64,000 nt of DNA from Planctomycetota bacterium (GTDB lineage Bacteria; Planctomycetota; Phycisphaerae; UBA1845), in the NCBI GenBank assembly GCA_016208685.1, contig JACQXM010000040.1, positions 1 to 64,000 of the forward strand. The letters run 5' to 3'. Both the position numbers and the translations under genes were made by a program. The notes under the pieces were generated by a model. It made no database searches. It had not been told where the DNA came from and saw only the letters and a list, made by a program, of their open reading frames with translations. Position 1 is the stretch's first letter. Every line of letters begins with the position of its first letter. Positions 53,626 through 63,200 of this stretch are shown here, piece after piece.

Positions 53626-56600
53626 ATGCCGTTTGACAAGGTCGATCCCAAGGCGGATTTCCCCGCCCAGGAGCGCGAGATTCTCGCCTTCTGGGAGCGC
53701 ACGCAGGCCTTCGACAAGCTGCGGAAGCTCAACGCGGGCAAGAAGAAGTGGTCCTTCCTCGACGGACCGATCACCGCCAACAACCCTATGGGCGTGCACC
53801 ATGCCTGGGGGCGGACGTACAAGGACATCTACCAGCGCTACCACGCCTCGATGGGTCGGGACCTGCGCTATCAGAACGGCTTCGATTGTCAGGGCCTGTG
53901 GGTCGAGGTCGAGGTGGAGAAGGAACACGGCTTTTCCAGCAAGCGCGACATCGAAGCCTACGGCATTGGGCGGTTCGTGGAGGAGTGCAAGGCGCGGGCC
54001 AACAAGTTCGCCGCCATCCAGACGCAGCAGTCCATCCGCCTGGGCTACTGGATGGACTGGGATCACTCCTATTACACGATGTCGGACGAGAACAACTACG
54101 GCATCTGGGCGTTTCTGAAGAAGTGCTTCGAGCGCGGGCTGATCTATAAAGGCGTGGACGTCATGCCCTGGTGTGCCCGCTGCGGCACGGGCGTCAGCCA
54201 GATGGAGATGAACGAGGGCTACCGCGAAGTGCCGCATACCTCGGTCTTCGTCAAGTTCCCGCTTCGCGCGCGGCCGGGAGAGCAATTGCTGGTGTGGACC
54301 ACGACGCCGTGGACGCTGAGTTCCAACGTGGCGGCGGCGGTCCGGCCGGACATGACCTATCTGAAGATCGTGCAGGGCGGCGCCGCGTACTACGTCCGCA
54401 AAGCGAACTTCAACAACACGCGGAAGCATCCGGTGCAGGGTCTGGAGGTCTCCAAGCTCCCCGGCCTGTCGCCCATCAACGCCATGTTCAAGAACAACGG
54501 GCCGTTCGAAGTCGCCGCCGAGCTGACGGGCGAGGAGCTGATCGCGCTGGCGCGCGAGGGCTACGAGGGACCGTTCGACATGCTTGCCGGGGCCGCGGAG
54601 GCCGTCCCGGCGCACCGCGTCATTCCGTGGGACGCCGTGACCGAGTCCGAGGGCACGGGCATCGTACACATTGCCCCGGGCTGCGGCAGTGAAGACTACC
54701 ACCTGGGCAAGGAACTGGGGCTGCCGCAAGTGGCGCCGCTCTACGAGGACGGCACCTTCCGGCCGGAGTTCGGGTTCCTGGCCGGGCAGCGCTTCGACAA
54801 GGTGGCCGACGCCGTGGTGGCGGATTTGAAGTCGCGCGGCCGGCTGTTCGCCAAAGAAAGTTACTACCATCGCTATCCGCACTGCTGGCGTTGCAAGGAG
54901 GAGTTGGTCTATCGCCTCGTCGACGAGTGGTTCATCAACATGAACTGGCGGGAGGAGATCATCGAATCCGCCAAACAGGCGCGGTGGATTCCGGAGTGGG
55001 GCTTGCAGCGGGAGATTGACTGGCTGGAGCACATGGGCGACTGGATGATCTCCAAAAAGCGCTACTGGGGCCTGGCGCTACCCATCTGGGAATGCCACGC
55101 CTGCGGGCATTTTGAGGTGATCGGCGGGCGGGAGGAGCTCCAGGCCCGCGCCGTGTCGGGGTGGGATAAGTTTGAGGGCCATTCCCCGCACCGCCCCTGG
55201 GTGGACGACGTGAGGCTCCGCTGCCCGCAGTGCGGTGACGTGCACATGTCGCGCATCCGGGACGTGGGCAACCCCTGGCTGGACGCCAGCATCGTGTCAC
55301 TTTCCACCATGGGTTACTTTTCGAACCGCGCCTACTGGGAGCAGTGGTTTCCGGCGGATTTCGTGGTCGAGGCGCTGCCGGGGCAGTTTCGCAACTGGTT
55401 CTACGCCCTGCTGGCGGTGAGCACTATGATGGTGGGAAAGTCGCCCTTCAAGGCACTCAAGGGACACGGCCTGGTGCTCGACGATAACGGCAAGCCCATG
55501 CACAAGTCGGACGGCAACGCCATCTGGTTCGACGACGCCGCGGAGACCATCGGGGTGGACGTGATGCGCTGGCTCTATGCCCAGACGCCGCCGGAACGCA
55601 ACGTGCTCTTCGGGCCCCGGCACTGCGATGAGATCCGCCGTGACGTGATCCTGCCCTGGTGGAACGTCTATGCCTTCTTCTGCAACCTGGCGCGCGTGGA
55701 CCGGTTCCATCCGCTGGAACACACCGCGGCCCCGCAGGATCGCGCCGTGCTGGATCGCTGGATCCTCTCCGACCTCGCGCGTCTGGTGGAAGTGTCCCAC
55801 GAGGCCTACTCCGCCTTCGACGTGGCGCGGCTGTGCTCCGAGGCGCACCACTTCATCGACGTCCTGAGCACGTGGTACGTGCGGCGCTCGCGGCGGCGGT
55901 TTTACGGCGAGGGCTGGCCGGCGGACAAACGTGCCGCCTATGCGACACTCCATCAGGTCCTCACGACGTTCAACCGGGTGATCGCGCCCATCGTCCCCTT
56001 TCTGTCGGAGGCTATCTACCAGAACCTCGTGGTGCGGCAGATCGAAGGATCGCCGGAGAGCGTTCATCACACGCCCTTCCCGCAGGCGGACAAGGGGCTC
56101 GTGGACGAGTCGCTCTCGGCGCTGGTTGCTGCGTCGTTGCGCATCATGTCCTTGGCGCGCTCGGCGCGGAAGGAGTCCAACCTCAAGGTCCGCCAGCCCC
56201 TGGCGGAGCTGGTAGTGGTCCCGCGCGACGACGTCGAACGGCAGGCGGTCGACCTGTTCCGCGACCATTTCCTTGAAGAACTCAACGTCAAGCAGGTCAC
56301 GGTTCGCGGCAGCGCTCAGGAGGTCACCGAGGTAACGGTGAAGGTAACGCCGGTGATGAAGACCCTCGGTCCAAAGCTGGGCGCGGCCGCGCCCGCGGCG
56401 GCCGCGGCGCTGGCGAAGGCCGACGCGGCGCAACTGGAACAGGACCTCGCCCGCGTGGGTATGCTATCCCTGCCGGTGGGCGGCGAGTTCGTGACCATCG
56501 AGCCGGCGGATGTGGTCATCACCAAATCTTACGGCGAAGCCTGGGCCGGGGCGGCCGATGGACCGACGGTCGTGCTTCTGGATCGCCGGGTCACTCGCGA

Positions 56601-56871
56601 GCTCAAGCTCGAGGGCCTGGCGCGGGACATCGTGCGCAATGTTCAGAATCTACGCAAGGATGCGGGACTGGACATTGCCGACCGCATCCGGCTCAGTCTG
56701 GTGAGCGAGTCGGCCGACCTTCGGGCAGCGGTCGACGCCTTCAGCGAGTACATCGCCGGCGAGACGCTCGCCACCGGCATCGTCGCGTCCGCGCCTGGAG
56801 ACGGCGCCTCGGCGACGCAGGTCACTATCGAGGGGCAGTCGATCAACATCTCATTGCACAAGGCACGGTGA
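53626..56871 (+). CDS. ileS: Isoleucyl-tRNA synthetase
   Basis: The 1081-residue enzyme has the class I catalytic fold with a variant HIGH motif (PMGVHHAWGRTYKD) and a variant KMSKS motif (GKPMHKSDGNAIWF). The editing domain (LLVWTTTPWTLSSNVAAAVR) and the WYVRRSRRRFYGE anticodon-arm block are also present. The Zn-binding end seen in some IleRS is replaced by a helical C-terminus with GLARDIVRNVQNLRKDAGLD. The length and motifs fit the eukaryote-like IleS2 subgroup, which is often mupirocin-resistant; that last point is family knowledge only. Confidence 0.96.
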   Translation: MPFDKVDPKADFPAQEREILAFWERTQAFDKLRKLNAGKKKWSFLDGPITANNPMGVHHAWGRTYKDIYQRYHASMGRDLRYQNGFDCQGLWVEVEVEKEHGFSSKRDIEAYGIGRFVEECKARANKFAAIQTQQSIRLGYWMDWDHSYYTMSDENNYGIWAFLKKCFERGLIYKGVDVMPWCARCGTGVSQMEMNEGYREVPHTSVFVKFPLRARPGEQLLVWTTTPWTLSSNVAAAVRPDMTYLKIVQGGAAYYVRKANFNNTRKHPVQGLEVSKLPGLSPINAMFKNNGPFEVAAELTGEELIALAREGYEGPFDMLAGAAEAVPAHRVIPWDAVTESEGTGIVHIAPGCGSEDYHLGKELGLPQVAPLYEDGTFRPEFGFLAGQRFDKVADAVVADLKSRGRLFAKESYYHRYPHCWRCKEELVYRLVDEWFINMNWREEIIESAKQARWIPEWGLQREIDWLEHMGDWMISKKRYWGLALPIWECHACGHFEVIGGREELQARAVSGWDKFEGHSPHRPWVDDVRLRCPQCGDVHMSRIRDVGNPWLDASIVSLSTMGYFSNRAYWEQWFPADFVVEALPGQFRNWFYALLAVSTMMVGKSPFKALKGHGLVLDDNGKPMHKSDGNAIWFDDAAETIGVDVMRWLYAQTPPERNVLFGPRHCDEIRRDVILPWWNVYAFFCNLARVDRFHPLEHTAAPQDRAVLDRWILSDLARLVEVSHEAYSAFDVARLCSEAHHFIDVLSTWYVRRSRRRFYGEGWPADKRAAYATLHQVLTTFNRVIAPIVPFLSEAIYQNLVVRQIEGSPESVHHTPFPQADKGLVDESLSALVAASLRIMSLARSARKESNLKVRQPLAELVVVPRDDVERQAVDLFRDHFLEELNVKQVTVRGSAQEVTEVTVKVTPVMKTLGPKLGAAAPAAAAALAKADAAQLEQDLARVGMLSLPVGGEFVTIEPADVVITKSYGEAWAGAADGPTVVLLDRRVTRELKLEGLARDIVRNVQNLRKDAGLDIADRIRLSLVSESADLRAAVDAFSEYIAGETLATGIVASAPGDGASATQVTIEGQSINISLHKAR

Positions 56872-56883
56872 GTGCCAGGTGCC

Positions 56884-57000
56884 GCACCGCTTCGTGAATG
56901 AAGGATCGTGAATGCGGAATGCGGAAACAGAGACGCGACCGTGAGGAAGCGGGCGACGGTCGGGTGGCCCACCGCTTTAGCGGTGGGGGAGCCGATTCGT
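56884..57000. repeat. Dispersed intergenic hairpin repeat, copy 2
   Basis: The segment contains GTGAATGCGGAATGCGGAAA, CAGAGACGCGACCGTGAGG and GTGGCCCACCGCTTTAGCGG. The blocks match copy 1 (2690-2822) but in a different order. It lies between ileS and the exported hydrolase. Confidence 0.7.
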
Positions 57001-57073
57001 CCGCCAAATTGCGGAATTCTCTGGAACCATTCCGCTGTCCGAATTACAATCGGCTCATCTCCTGAGACCCGGC

Positions 57074-58630
57074 ATGAAGACCGACCGTCTGACTGTGTAC
57101 ACCCTGCTGTTCGTCTGGTGGTTCTTCGGGGCCCACGTGGTCGCCGGTGGCCCGAGCACCGGGAATACCCCGCTGACGGATCTCGGCGCCGGGGTGTACC
57201 AGGGATTCACCGGCGGGCTGTATCCCGGCGGGATCAACAGCCCGCCCGCGGCGCACGCCGCGGCCGCGGCCTCCATGGCGCAGCAGATCGTGCCACGCAG
57301 CGGCACGGGCGTCCCGGACGCCGGCGGCTGGATCGTGCTGCTCTCCATCGGAATGTCCAACACCTGTCACGAGTTCTCGGTCTTCGAGCGACAGGAGGAC
57401 GCCGGCGGGGCGCGTAACGCTCGGGTGGTGCTCGTGAACGGCGCGATCGGAGGCTGGTCCGCGGCGATGATCGCCGATCCCAACGCCCCGTACTGGCAGG
57501 CGGTCAGCGACCGACTGGCGGTGCTGGGTCTGACGTCCGCGCAGGTCCAGGCCGTCTGGCTCAAGGAGGCCAACTCCTCGCCGCCGAACGACTTTCCCGG
57601 CCACGCCCTGCAGCTTAAGGCGGACCTCCGCACCATCGTGCAGAGCCTCTACGGCAAATTCCCGAACCTCCGACTGTGCTACTTGTCCAGCCGGATTTAC
57701 GGAGGCTACGCCGGCGCCTGGGAGCCGCAGGCGTATGAAACCGGCTTTTCCGTCAAATGGCTGATCGAGGACCAGATCGGCGGCGCCGACCCGGGTCTCA
57801 ACTACGACGCTCAAGCGGGGCCGGTTGAGGCGCCTCTGTTGCTCTGGGGGCCGTATCTCTGGGCCGACGGAGTCGTTCCCCGCAGCGATGGGCTCACCTG
57901 GCAGCATCCCGACCTGGAGAGCGACGGCGTACATCCAGCGCCTTCGGGCGAACAGAAGGCGGCGGACCTGCTCTCCACGTTCTTCGCTTCCGAAGCCTCG
58001 GCACAACCCTGGTATGTAGCGCAGCCGGGTGTCACACTGGTGACGCTGGACGCCGAGGCGGACGCCTACGTGCAGACCGCGGCGCCGACCACTAACTTCG
58101 GCACGGCGCCGGAGCTTCAGGTGCAGGGCGGGGCGGCGCCGATCCGCTCCTACCTGCGGTTTGACGCCTCGGCGGTGTCCGCCCCGATTCTGCTCGCCAA
58201 GCTGAGTCTGCGGGTAACGACCGGCGGCGTAGGCGGCGGGACGGTTTCGCTGGTGAACGATTCGAGCTGGAGCGAGGGGTCGATCACCGCCAACAACGCG
58301 CCGGCCGTGGGTGCGGCGGTGGCGACCGTACCCCAGAGCACGCGCGACGGGACGATCGCGGCGGACGTAACCGCGGAGCTCACCGCCGATGCCGATGAGG
58401 TGATCTCGTTTGCCCACGCCGATGCGCTTGCCGGCCTGCGCGTTTATCACAGCCGTGAGGCCGGCCAGCCGCCGCGACTGGTGCTGGTAGTGGCCGATCC
58501 GGCGGCCGCCGTACCGGCGGTGTCAGGCGGGGGGCTGGCGCTGACGGCAGTGCTCTTGCTTACCGCCGGCGCACTGGTGCTGCGGCGCCAGCGGGCCGCT
58601 CCCGGCTGGCGGGCCGCTCCGCCCCGGTGA
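57074..58630 (+). CDS. Exported SGNH-like/DNRLRE protein with a sorting tail
   Basis: The 518-residue protein has a signal peptide (about 1-25). The N-terminal domain has an SGNH-hydrolase-like order: GWIVLLSIGMSNTCHEFSVF, NGAIGGWSAA, then late ESDGVHPAPSGEQKAADLLS with the Asp-x-x-His pair (SDGVHP). A DNRLRE beta domain follows (DAYVQTAAPTTNFGTAPELQ, SYLRFDASAV). It ends in a cell-surface sorting signal (VPAVSGGGLALTAVLLLTAG, then RRQR). The substrate of the hydrolase is unknown. Confidence 0.75.
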   Translation: MKTDRLTVYTLLFVWWFFGAHVVAGGPSTGNTPLTDLGAGVYQGFTGGLYPGGINSPPAAHAAAAASMAQQIVPRSGTGVPDAGGWIVLLSIGMSNTCHEFSVFERQEDAGGARNARVVLVNGAIGGWSAAMIADPNAPYWQAVSDRLAVLGLTSAQVQAVWLKEANSSPPNDFPGHALQLKADLRTIVQSLYGKFPNLRLCYLSSRIYGGYAGAWEPQAYETGFSVKWLIEDQIGGADPGLNYDAQAGPVEAPLLLWGPYLWADGVVPRSDGLTWQHPDLESDGVHPAPSGEQKAADLLSTFFASEASAQPWYVAQPGVTLVTLDAEADAYVQTAAPTTNFGTAPELQVQGGAAPIRSYLRFDASAVSAPILLAKLSLRVTTGGVGGGTVSLVNDSSWSEGSITANNAPAVGAAVATVPQSTRDGTIAADVTAELTADADEVISFAHADALAGLRVYHSREAGQPPRLVLVVADPAAAVPAVSGGGLALTAVLLLTAGALVLRRQRAAPGWRAAPPR

Positions 58631-58811
58631 ATACCGGAGCCGTGCTTTCCCCAACTGCATCGGCGAACGTTCTCTGGGCTCCTTCCCCGTGTCCGCGCGC
58701 ATTGCTTCCACTTCGCCGATCTGGTAGAGTAACGAGTGCGTGCTCGCCGTGGGGTGCCTGCCCACGTTCCAGGCCGCCCCGCGGTGGAAAGCGCACGGCG
58801 GGGGCCTAACC

Positions 58812-60050
58812 ATGGACGCTCGACGATGGGGGTTTGGGGCAGGTGTTTTTCTGATCGTCGGCGCTTCGCCTGCCCTGGGCGTGCGATTCGAACTTCGGCC
58901 GGTCGCCTGCACCGCCCCGCACCGCATCGTCGGCAATGAGATTGTGCTGCCTCCCGGTCCCGCGCTGGTCACGTTCGAGATTCTGCTGTCGGAATGGGGC
59001 GACGACGACGACGTGTGCTGCAAGCCATGCGCCTGGCAGGCGACGATAGACTCGTCAGGCTATTTCGGGATCAACGCCGTTCCGCCGAACCCCGGCGTGG
59101 ACCTCAACCCGCTCGGTAACACCACGTCCTGCTTGCAGCCGATGGGCTCCAGCCCGCCGGGGCCGTGTGAGCGCGAACGCGGGGCGTATCAGGCGGTTAA
59201 GTGGTGCAGCCTCAACATGCGGAATTGCGCCCCGGATTCCGCAGACCCACCGATCTCGCCGTGTGATCCGTTGACTGAGGGAACCTGCGTGGACAACCCG
59301 CGTTACATCCTCGCATCGTGCGACCCATTCCACGCGACAGCGCGCGTGACGTTGGACTACGAGTTCGGCGCATCGGACCAGTTGCTGGGTTGCTGTAACG
59401 ACGTCCCTACACCAGATCCATCTGTGGACGCGGCGACCTATGGGTACTGTGGGACGCTGGCCCTGGAAGTGCCGCCGGCCGCGCGCGGGGTCTATCGCGT
59501 CAATTTCGTGCAAGACATTAACAAAACCTCGATGAACGGGGGGTGCTCTTTCCTGTGCCCCGGCATGTACACCGTCCCCGCCACCATCACCATCGCCGTT
59601 CCCTGCTGCCATTCCGACGGAACGTGCTCGACGGAGGTTAACGAAGCGGCGTGCCAGGCGGCGGGAGGTTCGCCGTTGGCGAGTGTCGCATTCTGTGACA
59701 GCGACGCTGACGGCGACGGCGTAAACGCCGTCTGCGGCGACGGATGCCCCGACGATGCGATGAAGATCGCGCCGGGCCAATGCGGCTGCGGAAATACCGA
59801 TATGGACGCCGACGGCGACGGCACGGCCGATTGTGTAGACGGTTGCCCGAACGATCCCGACAAGTCTGTGCCCGGCGTTTGCGGCTGCGGGGTGAGTGAT
59901 CGCGATACAGATGGCGACGGCGTCCCGGACTGCGCTGAGGACGTGCCCGCGGTGTCGGCATGGGGCGCAGTAGTTCTGGCGCTGTTGCTCCTCAGTGCTG
60001 CGAAGGTCGCGTTTCGCCCCAGGGGCCGCGGCATTCGCTCCGCTCCCTGA
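58812..60050 (+). CDS. Exported Cys-rich protein with TSP3-like calcium repeats and a sorting tail
   Basis: The 412-residue protein has a signal peptide (RRWGFGAGVFLIVGASPALG). A Cys-rich middle follows, then thrombospondin type 3-like repeats (DSDADGDGVNAVCGDGCPDD, DMDADGDGTADCVDGCPNDP, DRDTDGDGVPDCAED). It ends with VPAVSAWGAVVLALLLLSAA and an Arg-rich tail. The tail resembles IPTL/PEP-CTERM-type sorting signals. No enzymatic motif was seen. It is probably a surface protein. Confidence 0.78.
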   Translation: MDARRWGFGAGVFLIVGASPALGVRFELRPVACTAPHRIVGNEIVLPPGPALVTFEILLSEWGDDDDVCCKPCAWQATIDSSGYFGINAVPPNPGVDLNPLGNTTSCLQPMGSSPPGPCERERGAYQAVKWCSLNMRNCAPDSADPPISPCDPLTEGTCVDNPRYILASCDPFHATARVTLDYEFGASDQLLGCCNDVPTPDPSVDAATYGYCGTLALEVPPAARGVYRVNFVQDINKTSMNGGCSFLCPGMYTVPATITIAVPCCHSDGTCSTEVNEAACQAAGGSPLASVAFCDSDADGDGVNAVCGDGCPDDAMKIAPGQCGCGNTDMDADGDGTADCVDGCPNDPDKSVPGVCGCGVSDRDTDGDGVPDCAEDVPAVSAWGAVVLALLLLSAAKVAFRPRGRGIRSAP

Positions 60051-60214
60051 CGGTCGCGGCTCTGTAAGGTGTGTTCCGAACTCCGTTTCGCTATTCGCCA
60101 TCTGAAATTCGCTATGCAAATCGCCTCCCCCACCGCTAAAGCGGTGGGCCACCCGTCTCCCCCACTGCTGAAGCAGTGGGCCACCCGTCCCGCTCCCTGA
60201 CGGTCGCGGCTCTG
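60041..60214. repeat. Dispersed intergenic hairpin repeat, copy 3 (inverted)
   Basis: CGCTCCCTGACGGTCGCGGC, with TCTG after it, occurs at both 60041-60064 and 60191-60214. Between these lie two hairpins, CCCACCGCT-AA-AGCGGTGGG (60129-60148) and CCCACTGCTGAAGCAGTGGG (60161-60180). The boxes are the reverse complement of those in copies 1 and 2. Confidence 0.7.
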
Positions 60215-60262
60215 GATTGGGCGTGCGCAGTCCGGCTTCGCTACTCGCCATTCTCACGCGGT

Positions 60263-63200
60263 TCATCGCGACGCGCGTTGCATGCGCTTAGGTTTGCGTT
60301 TCTGGAACAGGTTCTGGAGTTCCTCGGTCACTCCCGGCATGGGAAGGGCGCGCACCGTCGGGCGTGCCAGCGGACCGGCCACCTGCAACTCAACGAGCTC
60401 GCGCGTGGCCCGTTCCATGAAGTCGGTTAGTCCCGGAATCTCGGCCCAGCGCCGCGGGTTGACGCTCACGAGGCGCAGGTTCAGGCCCCAATCAGGCACG
60501 GACATCGAGCCCGAGCCTACCAGGGCGATGGCGCGTCCGCGAAGCAGAATGTCCCGAAGCTCGACGCGCCGACCGTGTACGTAGAACTCGGCCTCGGCAT
60601 CGTCCAGCGGTTCTTCCTGGGGTATGGAGAGGTTCAGCACCTGCAAGATGGCGAGCATCACCGGCAACTGCTGGATGCGGGCTTCGGAAACCCGCACCGC
60701 GCCGTTCCCGCGTCGCGACGCGGAGTCGCCCAGTACACCGGTCATGCGCAGACGGGCATCAACGCTTCCATCGGCGCTGATCCGCCCCCTGCGGGCGGCT
60801 ACGTCGGGCGGGGCCGGAGGGTTGAGAAACCCGTGCAAATCCATCTCGTGCACCATCGCAGAAGCGTTGTACCGGGTTTGCGCCGGGTCCAGCAGGAGCT
60901 CCGCCTGGCCGGTCAGCGCCCCACCGGCGAGTCGCGCGGAAAACTCCTCCATCGCGCAACGACCAACGCCTTGCGCGGTACGTGCCAGGGACCACAGGCC
61001 TTGTGCGGCGATCAGGCGCCGGTCCAGCAGCTCGACGTGGTCAAGCTCGAGGTCGCCGGTGAGTGCGGCGCCGCCCAGGGCGTCGCGCAAGGTACCCGAG
61101 ACGCCCAGCGAGCCCTCCGCATGTGCGAGACCGGCATAGCCTGCCAGCGCGACGTCGTGGAGGTCCGCCCGGCCGTCAACGGTCCACACGCGTGCCTCGT
61201 CCTCGCCGGCCGGTGCGGCCGTAAGTTGTGCGAGACGGACGTCCACGGAGCCGGTAGGTTGCAGGCGATCCCACAGCCCGCGCATGGCCTCGGGCAGGAG
61301 ATCACGCACCGTGTCGTCCAGAGGGATGCCGTCCGCCGCAAGCGTCATATCGAGCCGGTTGCCATTGCCGGTAACCTGCACATCTGCCTCAAGCCGCGCG
61401 GGGCCGTAATCCGCACGGAGGGGCGCTATGCGAACGTCGTCGCCGTCGATCCGCAGCCGGGCCTCGCGCACTTGCAGCGGTTCGGGGAGGCGCGGGTGTC
61501 GCGCCATTCCACCGACGATCCATGCCGTCGCGCTCGCCAATACGTCGCCGCGATCCTCCGCGTCGCCGGCGAGCACAAGATCAACGTCCAGTGGTCCGGT
61601 CACGCGCCAGTCGCTCAACCTCCGGCGCACGGACTCGGGCGTCGCGCCGTAGACGGCGTCGTCCAGCCAAACGCCGTGGGCGGAGAGATTCAGGTCCAGT
61701 TGCGCCTGTCCGATCCAGTCCTGCAGCGAACCGGTGAGACTGACATCGCCGCCTTGAAAGAGCCCTGACACTTGTTCGAAGTCGAGCCGATCGCGCCCGA
61801 CCCGCAATCGGCCGGACAGCGCCGTGATCGGCAGCGGGAAACGCCCGTGCCGTACGCCAACGTCGTGCAGCGTGACCTCCACGTTTGTGCAGGTCCGGGG
61901 CTCGCCGGGCGCACGTGTCAGGTGAGCTCTAGCGTCGACCCGACCTTGGGGGTCGAAGGACCGGACGCGGCCTTGCACTTCGGCCGGCAGCGCGCCCAGC
62001 AGTGTCTCGTCGATGGCAACCTTGGACGCGGTTACCTCGACGTCCATCTCCTCTACCCGTCGCGAGTGCAGCGTGGCATGGCCGCGAAGGGAGACCGGCG
62101 CATCGCCCGCGCATCCCGTCGCTTCGCTGATCTCCAGCCGATCGCCCGTGGCGCGCAAGGTTCCCGCCAGGCGCTCGATGGGATACGCGAAGCCGGCGTA
62201 CGTGGCCGTGAGGTCCGTGAAGGAGACGATGGTGTCGGTCTGCCAAGGCGACGGCCGCCCGTCGTGGCAGGCGGCACGTGTCAGGTCGACCGTGACCGCC
62301 ACGCGGCCCTGCGGGGCGAACATGTCGCAGATGTCGCCGTAGCGCGTGGCGGTGCTGCTGCACAGGGCGGCGTCAAAAGCGATGCCCTCACCGCGAATGC
62401 TGACCTCCGCCGGGCTGCACGGGCCGGAGCCGACGAAGCGGCCGGTCACCGCGACCGTGCCGTCATCGTGCGTGCCATGTAGCCCCTCGATGACGATGCC
62501 GCGGGGCGAGAACTCCACACTACCGGTCAGGCCGGTTACGCGATAGGGGAAGAGGCGGAATGAGGCATCGGCGCCGCGCGCCGTGGCGCGCAGGCGGTTT
62601 ACCCTGATCCTTTGCTCCGCCTCGCCGCGCTTCTCTGCCTCGACCTCCACGTTCACCAGGCCGTGCGGCTCGAAGTCGGCGAAGAAGCGGGCCATGCGCG
62701 GCCAGCGGCGGATGAAGCGCCCTTCGGGCGTGGCATCGCCCGCGGGGGCATTGGGTACTTCGAGCCCGGAGAGCATCATCTCAGCGGTGAACTCCACGTC
62801 GGCGAGCGAGGCGATCCGCTCCACGCCGCCGCGCATTCGCGCTTTCGCCTTGCAGGCCGCTCCGTGGAATTGTGCGTCGAAGGTGGCTTGGATGCCGCCC
62901 TCGGACAGTTCGATAGTGCCGTAAACGCGCTCAAAGCGCAGGTAGCGCTCCTGGGGAGCCAGCGGCTCCTCGGAGCGATCCAGCGGGATCGAGAGCGCGG
63001 CATCCTCCAGGTCGATGGCCGCGAAACTGGAATCCTTGCCTTGCGCCGAGCGACCAATGTTGTAGTCTCGTGCGCGCACCGCCCCTTCCAGCCCCAGCAG
63101 GTCGCGCCAGGCACCGACCTCCTGGTACTTGGCGTTGATGGCAATCATCACCGCCTCCAGGGACATCCAGGGAAGTCCCCCACGAACATTGCGGAGCTGG

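Noticed and set aside
53446..56433. Long minus-strand frames opposite ileS
   Set aside because: They are antisense to a complete IleRS and have no recognisable domain.
57044..60266. Minus-strand frames of 400-470 codons opposite the two exported proteins
   Set aside because: They are shadows of signal-peptide-bearing genes with clear domains.
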